DNA from: Magnolia sinica
Lineage: Eukaryota > Streptophyta > Magnoliopsida > Magnoliales > Magnoliaceae
Length of the DNA stretch: 64,000 nt
Assembly: GCF_029962835.1 (NCBI RefSeq)
Contig: NC_080583.1
Location: forward strand, 65,519,158-65,583,157
Direction: 5' to 3'
Positions 52,229 to 62,520 of the stretch are shown here, piece by piece (within the stretch, counting starts at the first letter, position 1; every line of letters starts with the position of its first letter). The position numbers and the translations under genes were made by a program. Under the pieces are notes generated by a model. It was not told the origin of the DNA, did no database searches, and saw nothing but the letters and a program-made list of their open reading frames with translations.

Positions 52229-53457
52229 ATGGGGAAGAAGAGAGCGCCTGTGGATGAAGCCGGGCCTAGCCGCCCAACTCGTGCACGAAGGCCGAGAGGT
52301 GCCACCGCGAGCACGACCGCCGCCCGTGAATTTCAGACCAAGCGGGACCTTGATCCTCGAGCTCCCATTGGAAGGACCTTGTTGGCGGAGTTATCGCAAG
52401 GAGTCTATGAAGGTCGTAGGGTCCTTTTTGATGCTCATGTTGTTCCGCGGCTATATGATGAGTTTCTGTTGTTGGAGCGCCTAGAAGAGGCTGGTTGGTG
52501 TCCCTTGTTTGAGGGCAAGTATCGCGCCAACGCAAGTACTATTCGAGCTTTTCATGCCAATATTTGTGATCCATCGCTGGAGCCTCTACAGTTCAAAATT
52601 CCTTGTGGTAGCGGTCGGGAGGCCACGATCAACGTCGCTTTGATATCCCGACTCCTCAATGTGCCACTTGGTGAAGTGCATGCCAGTGAGAAGAATTTGA
52701 ACAGTATGCGCGAGAGGGATCATCGCACCCGGCTCTTGTGTGGTCGTCTGGTCGAATGGCAGCTTAATAGAAGTCTTCTAGCTACCAACATGACAGACGA
52801 CTTCTGCTTACTTCACCACATGTGTACGTTCAATGTATATCCAAGGTGGAGTAACCGCAGCGAGTGTACGCACCTGATGGTAGATTTTCTGTACCAGGTG
52901 GAGTAATGAGCGAAGTTATGTGTGCCAACGTATATCTTGCGCCAGATTATTCTCACCCTAGTTCAACTAGGAGGACTGAATCGCTCCCATTTGGCCGACT
53001 TATCTATAAGCTTGCACATGAGTTTGGCTATCGGCTTGGGGCAGAAAAGCCGGTTCCTGTTCACCACATTAATCTGACGACCCTTAAACAGATGGACATT
53101 GGTCCTCGTTGACAAGCCTCAGAGAGTGAGGATGAGTCAAAGAGCGATGATGAAGAGAGTTATGCTGAAGGTGGAGCTGAGATTGAAGAAGAAACAGAGT
53201 AGGACGAGGAAGAGGTTGAGGCACAGGATACGAGTGAGAGTTCTCCTCCTGTGGCACCAGAGCAGAGCGCAGATCAGGCTGCCAGGGATGCCCGTATCGC
53301 ACGGCTTGAGGAAGGGCAGGCTGTTCTACGCCAAGATATTGTGGATCTTCGAGGCCTTGTGAAGCATAAGTTCAAGAAGGTGACTCGAACTCTGAAGTCT
53401 ATCCCGTGTTACTTGCAGGATAAGGGTGCCCCGCTTCCATCTCCTGATTCTGACTAG
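52229..53457 (+). pseudogene. Extra ORF upstream of gag (putative plant transposon-associated protein)
   Basis: The ATG at 52229 opens a basic, disordered head (KKRAPVDEAGPSRPTRARRP), then a folded-looking region: LLLERLEEAGWCPLF, STIRAFHANICDPS, FKIPCGSGREATINVALISR, LLNVPLGEVHAS, DDFCLLHHMCTFNVYPR, FGRLIYKLAHEFGYRLG. It ends with an acidic and coiled-coil-like tail (AARDARIARLEEGQAVLRQD). The A-F-H/Y-A-N, I-x-x-L-L-x-V-P and L-x-H-x-x-x-x-N-x-x-P-R spacing resembles the plant-wide retroelement-associated domain catalogued as putative plant transposon protein (I believe PF20167). A frame break near 52900 and stops at 53110 and 53200 disable it. Its role in the element is unknown. Confidence 0.6.
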
Positions 53458-53744
53458 TAGTTGTCGTTGTAGCCATCCCTTGCTTTGTTTTGTTGTCTCT
53501 TTCTGTGTGTTGTCGTTGTTGGCATTAGTAGTTGGAAGTGGTTTGTTGTTGTTTGAAGTTTTAGATGTTGTAGTGCACATGCTTTCCCTGTTGTGATTCA
53601 TGTAATCCTGCACTTCTTGTATTGCGACAATTTTGTTTAATGGAATGCATGTTGTTTATCTTTGAAGTTGTGCTGTAATTGCTGTGTGGATGGATTATGT
53701 GGACGTAGAATCTTACAGGTTGCATCCTCTGTTGAATATAGGGT

Positions 53745-54970
53745 ATGCCTCCTAAGGGTTCGAAGACTTCGGCCCGTCTCTCCTTGGTTGAGTCGCTTGT
53801 CGGGGTTCCTCCCCTGAGCGATAGCCAGACGGATCCACAGTCAGGCCCGTCTCATGCTGGTGTTGGGCCGACACCTATGGCTCGTCCAGTCACGCCTTCA
53901 GTTCCTGAACCGAACCGTGCATCTTCATCTGCTCTGCCTTCTGATAGGTTTGAGCAGATGATGCTGTTGATGCAGCAGCAGCAGATTCAGCAGCAGTAGC
54001 AGTTTCTGTCTTCCATGGCTAACATCTTTGCTCAGTCAGTGGGGGCGACTCCACCTGCTTCACCTATGCCCCCATCTGGGAGCACTAGTGCGAGCGGCAC
54101 TTTTGAGCGATTCCAGTGCTTACGACCTCCCACATTTGCGGGTTCTCATAGACCCGAGGAGGCCGAGTACTGGATTGATCGCATCTCTAAGATGCTGAGA
54201 CCGCTGCACTGTTCAGAGGTCGAGCAGGTCGAGCTTGCCTCCTTCATGTTTGAGAAGGAGGCCAGTTTATGGTGGGACAGTGTTCTTCGCACTATCGAGA
54301 AAGGATATGAGTAGTCGTGGTAGGCATTTGAGGCACGCTTCCACGAGAAGTATTTCCCGGTTACGTACCGACATGAGAAGGAGAGTGAGTTCCTTCGCCT
54401 CCGCCAGGGAGGGATGTCGGTGACAGAATATGAGAACCGGTTCACTGAGCTAGGTCGCTATGTTCACTTGATTCTGGGTGATCAGCTGATGAGGATACGG
54501 CATTTTTTTGAGGGATTGAGGCCTGAGATCCGATCGAAGATATGCTGTGCTAGCATTTCTTCCTATGCGGAGTTGGTGAGCATGTCCTTGCGAGCAGAGC
54601 AAGACGGGGACAGGTCGTCCCGTATGCGAGCACCTATGGTTCCTAGGCCGCGACCTGACTTTCAGAGTGCACCTTTTCTCGGCAAGAGGCCGCGGGCAGA
54701 TTCTCCTCCGAGGCATTCAGCGCCACCCGCTCAGTATGTGCGAGCTGCTTTCGCTGTTCGTATTGTGGGAAGATGGGGCATTTGGATTGTTTTTGCTTTT
54801 CACGTATGCGGGTCAGTGGTTTTACTCCACCGCAGAGGATCAGTCGTCTGATGCCTCAGATTATTTCACCTCCACCTCTTCGTTCAGCGCCAGCTATCCA
54901 TCCTTTAGACCTACTGTACCTAGCTTTAGGCCACCTCAGTGGCCCATGGTTCCTCCGCCGAATCGTTAGC
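53745..54970 (+). pseudogene. gag of the chromovirus with CCHC zinc knuckle
   Basis: The ATG at 53745 begins MPPKGSKTSARLSLVESLVG. A Gln-rich stretch carries an in-frame TAG (53997-53999). The capsid-like retrotransposon gag domain follows (54120-54600): FERFQCLRPPTFAGSHRPEE, AEYWIDRISKML, EKEASLWWDSV, FHEKYFPVTYRHEKESEFLR, MSVTEYENRFTELGRY, IRHFFEGLRPEIRSKI. Stops at 54312 and 54318 break it. The zinc knuckle CSYCGKMGHLDCFC at 54755-54796 keeps the C-x2-C-x4-H-x4-C ligands but in a shifted frame. Gag packages element RNA and forms particles; this copy cannot make a full protein. Confidence 0.9.
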
Positions 54971-55008
54971 AGCAGGCTCGAGTTCATGCGCTCTCAGCTG
55001 AAGCGCCT

Positions 55009-56416
55009 ATGTCTAACTTGGTGCCGAGATCCTTCGAGGTTGTAGCGCACATTGAAGGTATTTCCATTTTTATGTTGGTGGATACAGGGTCCACTACCTC
55101 TCTTATATCGTATGCGGCAGTTAGGCGTCTGGGCTTGAGCACTATTTCTACGCAAAGAGTGACGCTCACTACCGCTACTAGGATCTCCTCTGCTATAAAC
55201 AAGCGTTGTATGGATTGTTGGGTTGATTTAGGAAGCGGATCGATTCATGTTGATTTTTTTGTCGCACCTCTTTTTCATTACGATGTTATTATGGGTGTGG
55301 ATTGACTCACGAGGATGCGAGCAGAGATTGATTGTGAAGCAAGGTCGGTGATAATCCATGGACTTGAGGGCGAGACAGTTACTTTCCCAGTTAAGGTCAG
55401 TTACCCTTTTCGTCTTGATTATTATACATCTCTGTTGGAGAGTATGGTTGAATCGGCGTTTGAAAGCACGCCTGTAGTTCGAGAGTTTGAAGATGTGTTT
55501 GAGTCGATTCCTGGATTACCTCCTCAGCGTGAGATTGACTTTACCATCGATCTCATGCCTGGTGCGGTGCCCATTTCTTTGCCCACCTATCGTATGCCTC
55601 CGAGTGAAATGGAGAAATTGAGGAAGCAGATAGATGGTTTGTTGAATTTGGGCTTTATTCGGCCTAGTGTGTCTCCTTGGGGAGCACCTGTCTTGTTTGT
55701 GAAGAAGAAAGATGGTTCCTTGTGATTATGTATTGATTATCGCAGGTTGAATCTGGTAACTGTGAAGAATAAGTACCCTTTGCCTAGGATTGATGATCTG
55801 TTTGATCAGTTAAAAGGGGCACGGTACTTCTCGAAGGTTGATCTGTAGTCAGGGTATCATCAGTTGCGCGTCAAGAATGAGGACGTGCAGAAGACTGCTT
55901 TCAGGACTATCTTCGGTTATTATGAGTTCCTTGTGATGTCGTTCGGTCTTACGAACGCACCGGCCGTATTCATGGATCTGATGAACAGGGTATTTCGGCC
56001 ATTCTTGTTTCGATTCGTCATTGTCTTTATCGATGACATCTTGATTTATTCTGCGAGTCGAGAAGAGCACGAGGAGCACTTAAGAATGGTCTTGGATACT
56101 CTTAGGAAGAATCAGCTTTTTACGCAGTTCAAGAAATGCGATTTCTGAAAAGAGGAAGTCAAGTTCCCGGGACATGTGGTGTCCAAGGAAGGGATAGCTG
56201 TCGATCTCACTAAGGTAGCTGCAGTTCAGGATTGGAAGTAGCTTGGTTCAGTTACTGAGGTGAGGAGCTTTCTGGGTCTAGCAGGCTATTATCGACGCTT
56301 CATACGAGACTTCTCAAAGATAGCCAGTCCGTTGTCTCAGTTGACACGGAAAGAATTGAAGTTTGCTTGGAATGAGAGGGCAGAGTTAGATTTTCAAGAG
56401 CTGAAGGACAAGTTGA
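55009..56416 (+). pseudogene. pol, 5' part: protease and reverse transcriptase
   Basis: The protease has its active-site motif MLVDTGSTTSLISYAAVRRL (about 55072) and ends with VIMGVD. The reverse transcriptase follows: LPPQREIDFTIDLMPGAVPI, TYRMPPSEMEKLRKQIDGLL, GFIRPSVSPWGAPVLFVKKK, then a stop in place of a residue near 55723. Next are [20 protein letters not shown], a stop near 55845, [26 protein letters not shown], and the intact catalytic [13 protein letters not shown] at about 56010. After further stops at 56147 and 56239 come RSFLGLAGYYRRFIRDFS and DFQELKDKLTS. Most stops correspond to C-to-T changes (CAG or CGA to TAG or TGA). The frame is cut by the LTR inserted at 56422. Confidence 0.92.
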
Positions 56417-57679
56417 CGTCCTGTCACGCCTCAAACTCGGAAACCGGGTTCACAAAATTCCCGATCGCCGAATCCGGCGCTGACAGCCTCCGTAGAAACC
56501 CATTCTCGGCTCCCAGCGCCCATTCGCCAGGTTCCGATCTTGGGATGCTACAAAGAGGATTTTCAACATCAGTTTGATTCGTAATAAGCATAACCAAAGG
56601 CATGACCCACAAACAACAACCAAAAACTCCATCACATTTCCAGTATGATCAAAAACTTTACAAGTACAATGAGCATAAAGGGAAATACAATGAAGATAGA
56701 TCAAAAGCTCCAAAATGATCTGTTAAGTGCTCCTGCTTCAGCGCTACTACGATCCAACGTCACCTGCACGCAATGGTCGTGCATAAGCTTATAGAAAGCT
56801 TAGAGGGTGGTGAAAGTGTATGCTCAAGGTGGTAATGCAGCTATGCAGTATCAGAGTAATGTGGAACATGCTGATGAATGCCAAGAATACCATTAGCCAT
56901 ACCAAGGCCATGCGGTGCAAAGAATGATGTCGGCCATACCAAGGCCATGCAATGCGAAATGTAACTCAAGCATACAAATCCTCATCTAAGTCTACATATC
57001 GATACAGCTCAAAATCTGAAATATCACCGGGGTCTAGTACACTCCAAGCCAGATTGCCGCCCCATCGTGCGCAATAAGGTGAGTGAAAAAGACCTCACTA
57101 TCCGCCTGCCAAAATCGGGCTCGGCTCGTCAATAGCGGACCCATTCCTCGAGCTGGTCAGACTCAGCCTAGCATTGCCCCCTACTTTCGGGCGGGTAAGG
57201 CCGCACCCCCTTCCAACCAACCACGACACAGTGGAAAACGCAACTGTCTGGTAATCGGCACTCGGCGCTCATGCACCCACTCGGTTTAGACGTTGGAGCA
57301 ACCTCTTGGTACCATAAGGGTTTAGGGACTTTCACCTAGGGATATCTATCGCACCTCATGTAGAACAGTATTTCCGGTATCCAATCCTGCCAACCACGAT
57401 ACGTCTGTGGAGGCTACAGCCTTGATGTCGCTAGGGCGTACAGTAATCCATATCACACAATACGAATGCATGAATCACATTATCCAGTCATACAGCAATC
57501 CTGCACGTATCGTGCGCTCATGTAGGGCAACACCCCCTGTACGGGAGCCCCTAAACAATCTGCCCGAAGGTATATGCGATGATCAGTCATTTCTCATATC
57601 AAGCATACGTATGATGCATATGATCATGAATCATGGAACTAAACATGTTATATAGGATGGATGATGTTCATAACGAAGA

Positions 57680-58295
57680 TGGGCCTAGATGGCCTACACA
57701 TAACATGTACGGGCCTATAATGAGCCCTAGGGTGAGTCATAATGCGGACATTTAACCAACACTATACTTGCAATGTGGACGTCAAACCACCATTGCTCCC
57801 AAGTCATAGCCCGATGTAAACATCATTACATAACCCATGTTGGGATCACACATTGCAATGGACCTTAGGTACATCCCATTGAGCCTTAAATACATCAAAC
57901 AGGCCAAATCACATGGGCCTTATATTCATTAAGTGGGCCACATCAATGGGCCGCACCAATGGGCCTTATGTACATTGCAATGGGCTATAACCCGTGGGCC
58001 TTAGAGTGCATCAAATGGGCCTACTCACATGGGCCTTATATGTATCAAATGGGCCTCGCCAATTGGGCCCCATACGTGCATCAAATGGGCCTCAACCCAT
58101 AGGCCCCAATACATTTTAATGGGCCTTAACCCATGGGCCATTAATACATCAAATGGGCCTCGACCTATGGGCCTTACATATAAATCAAAGTGGGCCTCAA
58201 CCATGGGTCAGAAGTAAGCTAAGATGGGGCTTAAATACATATCAAAGTGGGCCTCGACCACGGGCCACAAGTAAACTGAGATGGGCCTCCCATCA
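57680..58295 (+). repeat. Tandem CAAATGGGCCT units in the solo LTR
   Basis: About a dozen loosely repeated units of 35-45 bp with TGGGCCT and ACATCAAATGGGCC words. These are the counterpart of the arrays at 46370-46625 and 48030-48235 in the antisense copy. Confidence 0.75.
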
Positions 58296-58317
58296 CCAGT
58301 AAATTATATATAATCTA

Positions 58318-58400
58318 TTATAATATATATATATATATATAGTACATAAAATATTATATATTATATAATATTTTATATATATATATATACATATATATAC
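58318..58400. repeat. AT-rich microsatellite in the solo LTR
   Basis: TATATA and ATTATATA runs followed by a short (CA)n at 58399-58430. Confidence 0.8.
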
Positions 58401-60521
58401 ACACACGTACACACCCACCCACGCACACACAGGAGCCCACCCACTCAACACAAACATCACAGTGGGCTCCACCGTCCGCCTGGACAGTGGCAGCAACACA
58501 TATATCACTATGGGCTCCATGTGGGGCCCACCATAATGTTTAGACCCCATCCAAACCGTTGATAAGGTCACATGGACCTAGGTGAAGGGTAAAAACAAAT
58601 TTCATGTTGATCCTAAACTTCTGTGGGCCCAAAAGGGGGTTTCAATAGTAGAGGTTCAATCCCACTGTTTCCTACGGTGTGAGCCACCTGAGCCTTAGAT
58701 CAGGATGATTTTTGGAGTGGGCCCATGTCAGGGGGTGGCCCACCCTATGAATGGGTCAGATGTCAGATAAACATCAAGGTGGGGCCCACGGCTACAGCAG
58801 TGCTTGGCTGTCCGCTCGCCCGTCCGCCCGGACGCTGTGCGCAGGCAGCGCCTGCTGCTGTCTAACACAGCAGCGGCGGCTGCTGTGATGCTTATATTAT
58901 ATATATATATTTGGTTTTCTTGCGGTTTTCACAGGTGGGGTCCACATCTAGACAATCCACTCCATCCAACGGCCCTCCATGGCTCCAGACAAGCAAAACA
59001 AGCCCAATATTGGGCATATTTCGACGTATAAAAGGGTTAGAGAAGGTTTCAATGGTGCAAACTACCATTTGCTACGTTATAGCCCGCTAGGACCTCGGGT
59101 TGACACCATATTTTGGTTTAGCGCCTAACCTGAGGTTTGGAACGGAATGGACGGCGTGGATTGAAGACATACATCAAAGTGGGGCCTACATGAGTGGGCC
59201 TCCCCCATTGGCTTGGGAACAAGCTGATATTTGCATTTATCCTTTTTGTCCAGCGTCTAGAGACGCTAGACGGTTGGTCTGGCACAAACAGTGAGGTGGG
59301 CCCTGCTTAGGTGGGCTGCCAAATGGGATATGGTGTGGGTGCAATACACACAAAGTGGGCCCCACTTGTAAATGGTTTGGATAACATACTAACTTCATGG
59401 TGGGGTCCATTCAAGTGGGCCACACAATCTCATTATCATCACAAAAAAATTAAAATAAAAGGGAGAGAGATAGAGAGTGAGACCCGCGTGATGGAGGGAC
59501 CCCGGCACTATGGGCCCTCCCTTGCACTAAATCATACATCAAGTGGGTCCCATTACATGTGGGCCCATTAAAATTAAATCCAATGGTGGAGATCCCTTCT
59601 CCAATAAATTAGACGGTCTAGATGACCCTAAATATGCAAGAAAATAAATATCATGATGGGGTCCATGGAGAATGGCCCCATCATGGAATGATCATGATGA
59701 TCCAAGTGGGCCATTGGCCACATCTTAGGGTCCAAAGTGAGATCCAAACCATTGATCGGTTGGCCTCACTTGGCCCATCTTAAAAACACAAAAACTACCC
59801 TATCAAGGCACCCACCGCTTGATCTTCTTGCTCCCTTGGCTTCCTTAGCTCCTTGTGCTTCTCTTTGATGGAGGAAGATGAGAAATGGATGGTTGAGATG
59901 AGAGATGAAGGGGTAGGAAAGGTGGGCCACACTTGAAGCTTGGGAGATAAGGGGAGAGGCTCATATGTATGAAATTTTTCTTGCTTGGGGAGAGTTTGAA
60001 AAAGAGAGAGAGACTTGTAAAGGGAGAGAGAGAGAGAGGGAGTGATGGGTGATGGAGTGATGGATGTGGTGGTGATGGGTGTAAGAGGCTCCTTTTTGAC
60101 TTTTGTGGCAAAAGTTGTAAGAGAGGGTATGGGTTGTAAGAAACTTTTTGACTTTTGGGGCTTGCTTGGGAAAGGGTGAAAGGTGATGTGTACTTGACAT
60201 GATGGGATTGATGGGTTGATTGATTGATGTGACACCTTGTAGAGATTCCCTCGGAATTCGCAAGCACGACGTTTTCCTCGCACCGAACGCTGGCCCACAT
60301 CTCCCGACCAGGGTATCGCCTTGGCGTGCAAGTCGCGGCATCGGAACTGCGACGACGACGCGATCGCTAAGGTATAAGTCCTGGGTTGAGTCGACTCGGG
60401 CTGATGGTATAAGAATCAGGGTTGCGCACAAATACCGATTAAGAGTCGAAGGTTGCCGAAATTCAACCGGGAAGACCGCGGAAGCCTATGGAACGGTACA
60501 GTCTAGGATACGGGGCTTACA

Positions 60522-62483
60522 CGTCCGCCCCTGTGCTAGTATTTCCAGAGCAAGAGGTTAAGTATACGATATATACTGACGCCTCTCGCATTGGCTTGGG
60601 TTGTGTCCTTATGCAGAAGGACAGGGTGATTACTTATGCTTCGAGACAGTTGAGGAAACACGAAGAGAATTACCCTACACACGACCTGAAGTTGGCAGCT
60701 GTCATTTTCGCATTAAAGCTCTGGAGACATTACTTCTATGGAGAGGAGTTCGAGCTCTTTTGCGACCACAAGAGCCTTAAGTATATTTTCACACAGCGTG
60801 ACTTGAATATGAGGCAACGCCGATGGATGGAAATATTGAAAGACTTTAAGTTCGATGTTTCTTACCATCCGGGCAAGGCGAACCTTGTGGCAGATGCGTT
60901 GAGTCACAAGAAGGCTATAGAGTTTGCGGCTCCGCTGATGATAGCAGAATGGGATATGTTGGAGTTTGTGCGAGACTTTGAGCAGAAACTTACGGTGGAA
61001 GAGCCGTATGAAGTTATCGCACACATTCGTGTACAGCCCCTCATCGATGAGAATATCGTTGCAGCTCAAGCAGATGATGAGTTTTTGACGAAGATGAGAA
61101 AGCGGGTTGGTACAGATGAGAACTCCGAGTGGAGTATTAGTTCTGATGGGGGCCTACGTCATCGTGGCCGGTTATGTGTCCCAGACATTCCTAACTTGAG
61201 ACGGGAGGTTCTCGAGTTAGCCCATAGTTCTAAGCTTGCGATGCATCCAGGTAGTACGAAGATGTATTAGGATATGAGAAGATCATATTGGTGGGACAAC
61301 ATGAAGGTCCACATTGCTGAGTTTTTATCTCGTTGTCTCACGTGCCAGCAGGTCAAGGCAGAGCATCGCCGATCTCCTGGGTTGCTTTAGCCCATGCTCA
61401 TAGCAGAATGGAAGTGGGACTTCATCTCTATGGATTTTATTTCTAGGTTGCCGAGAACGAGGAAGGGACATGACTCTATTTGGGTGATCGTCGATCGATT
61501 GACGAAGTCGGCTCACTTCTTACCGACCAGAGTCACAAACTCTGCAGACGAGTTGGCTAGATTGTATATCAAGGGATTGTGCGTTTGCATGGAGTTCCCT
61601 TGGAGATTGTATCTGATAGAGACACGTGTTTCACTTCTATCTTCTGGACTCGTATCCAGGAAGCGATGGGTGTGAAATTGAAGTTCAACACCGCGTTTCA
61701 TCCGCAGACAGATGGGCAGATGGAACATGTGAATCAGATCCTGGAAGATATATTGCGAGCTTGTGTTTTGGATTTCAAGGACAGTTGGGATGATTGTCTC
61801 CAGTATGCAGAGTTCGCGTATAATAACAGTTTCCAAGCGAGTATTGGCATGGCTCCCTATGAGGCGTTGTATGGTCGCCCGTGCAGAGCACCGCATTGCT
61901 GGGCAGAAGTTGGCGAGCATAGTTTGATTGGCCCAAAGTTGGTGCGGCGACTTCAGAGAAAGTTGACATTATTCGACGTCGACTTCTGACAGCCCAGAGT
62001 AGGCAGAAGAGTTATGCTGATACGAGGCGGCGACCGCTTGAGTTTGAGGTTGGAGACCATGTATTTCTTAAGGTTTTCCCTATGAAGGGAGTTTTGCAGT
62101 TCGGTGAGAAGGGAAAGCTTACGCCGAGATTTATTGGTCCATTTCAAATTCTGGATCGAGTGGGAGCGGTAGCATACCGCCTTGCTTTGCCCACACCACT
62201 TGCGGGCGTGCATAACGTATTTCATGTTTCTATGCTGAAGAAGTACGTTCCTAATCCTTCGCATATTATCAGTTGGGAGCAGGTGCAGTTGAGCGAGGAT
62301 GCCACATATGTACTGCGACCGACGCGTATCTTAGACAGGAAGGAGCAGGTATTGCGTAGCAAGGTCATCCCTCTTGTGAAAGTTCTATGAACGCATCATA
62401 ATGAGGAAGAGGCTACTTGGGAATCTGAAACTGAGGTCAGAAAGAGCTACCCTCAGATCCTTGAGGAATATGAGAAGGTATGA
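60522..62483 (+). pseudogene. pol, 3' part: RNase H, integrase and chromodomain
   Basis: This continues directly from 56421. RNase [52 protein letters not shown], then [15 protein letters not shown]. The integrase zinc finger has H at [13 protein letters not shown] and C-x2-C at SRCLTCQQ, with a stop near 61270. The catalytic triad is visible as Asp in FISMDFISRLP (about 61430), Asp in EIVSDRD (61610) and Glu in NQILEDILR (about 61745). The G-P-F module is RFIGPFQILDRVGAVAYRLA (about 62130). The chromodomain-like tail is PTRILDRKEQVLRSK, then a stop at 62388-62390, and EEEATWESE, closing at the TGA at 62481. Frame changes near 61590 and 61990 also occur, so the protein is not made intact. Confidence 0.92.
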
Positions 62484-62505
62484 ATTTCGAGGACGAAATT
62501 TTTCT

Positions 62506-62520
62506 TTAAGGGGGGTAGAT
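62506..62520 (+). other. Polypurine tract of the chromovirus
   Basis: TAAGGGGGGTAGAT immediately before the 3' LTR start. It is the expected plus-strand primer site. Confidence 0.75.

Larger units (their letters stand above)
56422..60521 (+). mobile_element. 4.1-kb solo LTR inserted in chromovirus pol, 5-bp target duplication CGTCC
   Basis: Begins TGTCACGCCTCAAACTCGG and ends GATACGGGGCTTACA, so it has TG...CA termini. CGTCC is duplicated at 56417-56421 and 60522-60526, and removing the insert plus one CGTCC restores the pol reading across the junction. No gag, pol or PBS is inside. Its start resembles LTRs of Tekay-type gypsy elements (TGTxACGCCxCxAACxCGG), as I recall. It carries TGGGCCT tandem units (57.7-58.3 kb), a TA tract, half of a palindromic GGGCCCAC repeat (58500-58760) and a GA-rich tract (59996-60040). 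A non-autonomous LTR-less or large-derivative element is the less likely alternative. Confidence 0.88.

Noticed and set aside
59795..60431. Overlapping 150-178-codon minus-strand ORFs in the solo LTR
   Set aside because: Pro/Ser/Thr-rich frames over CT/GA-rich LTR DNA. The counterpart in the antisense LTR (44512-44988) is not conserved as protein.
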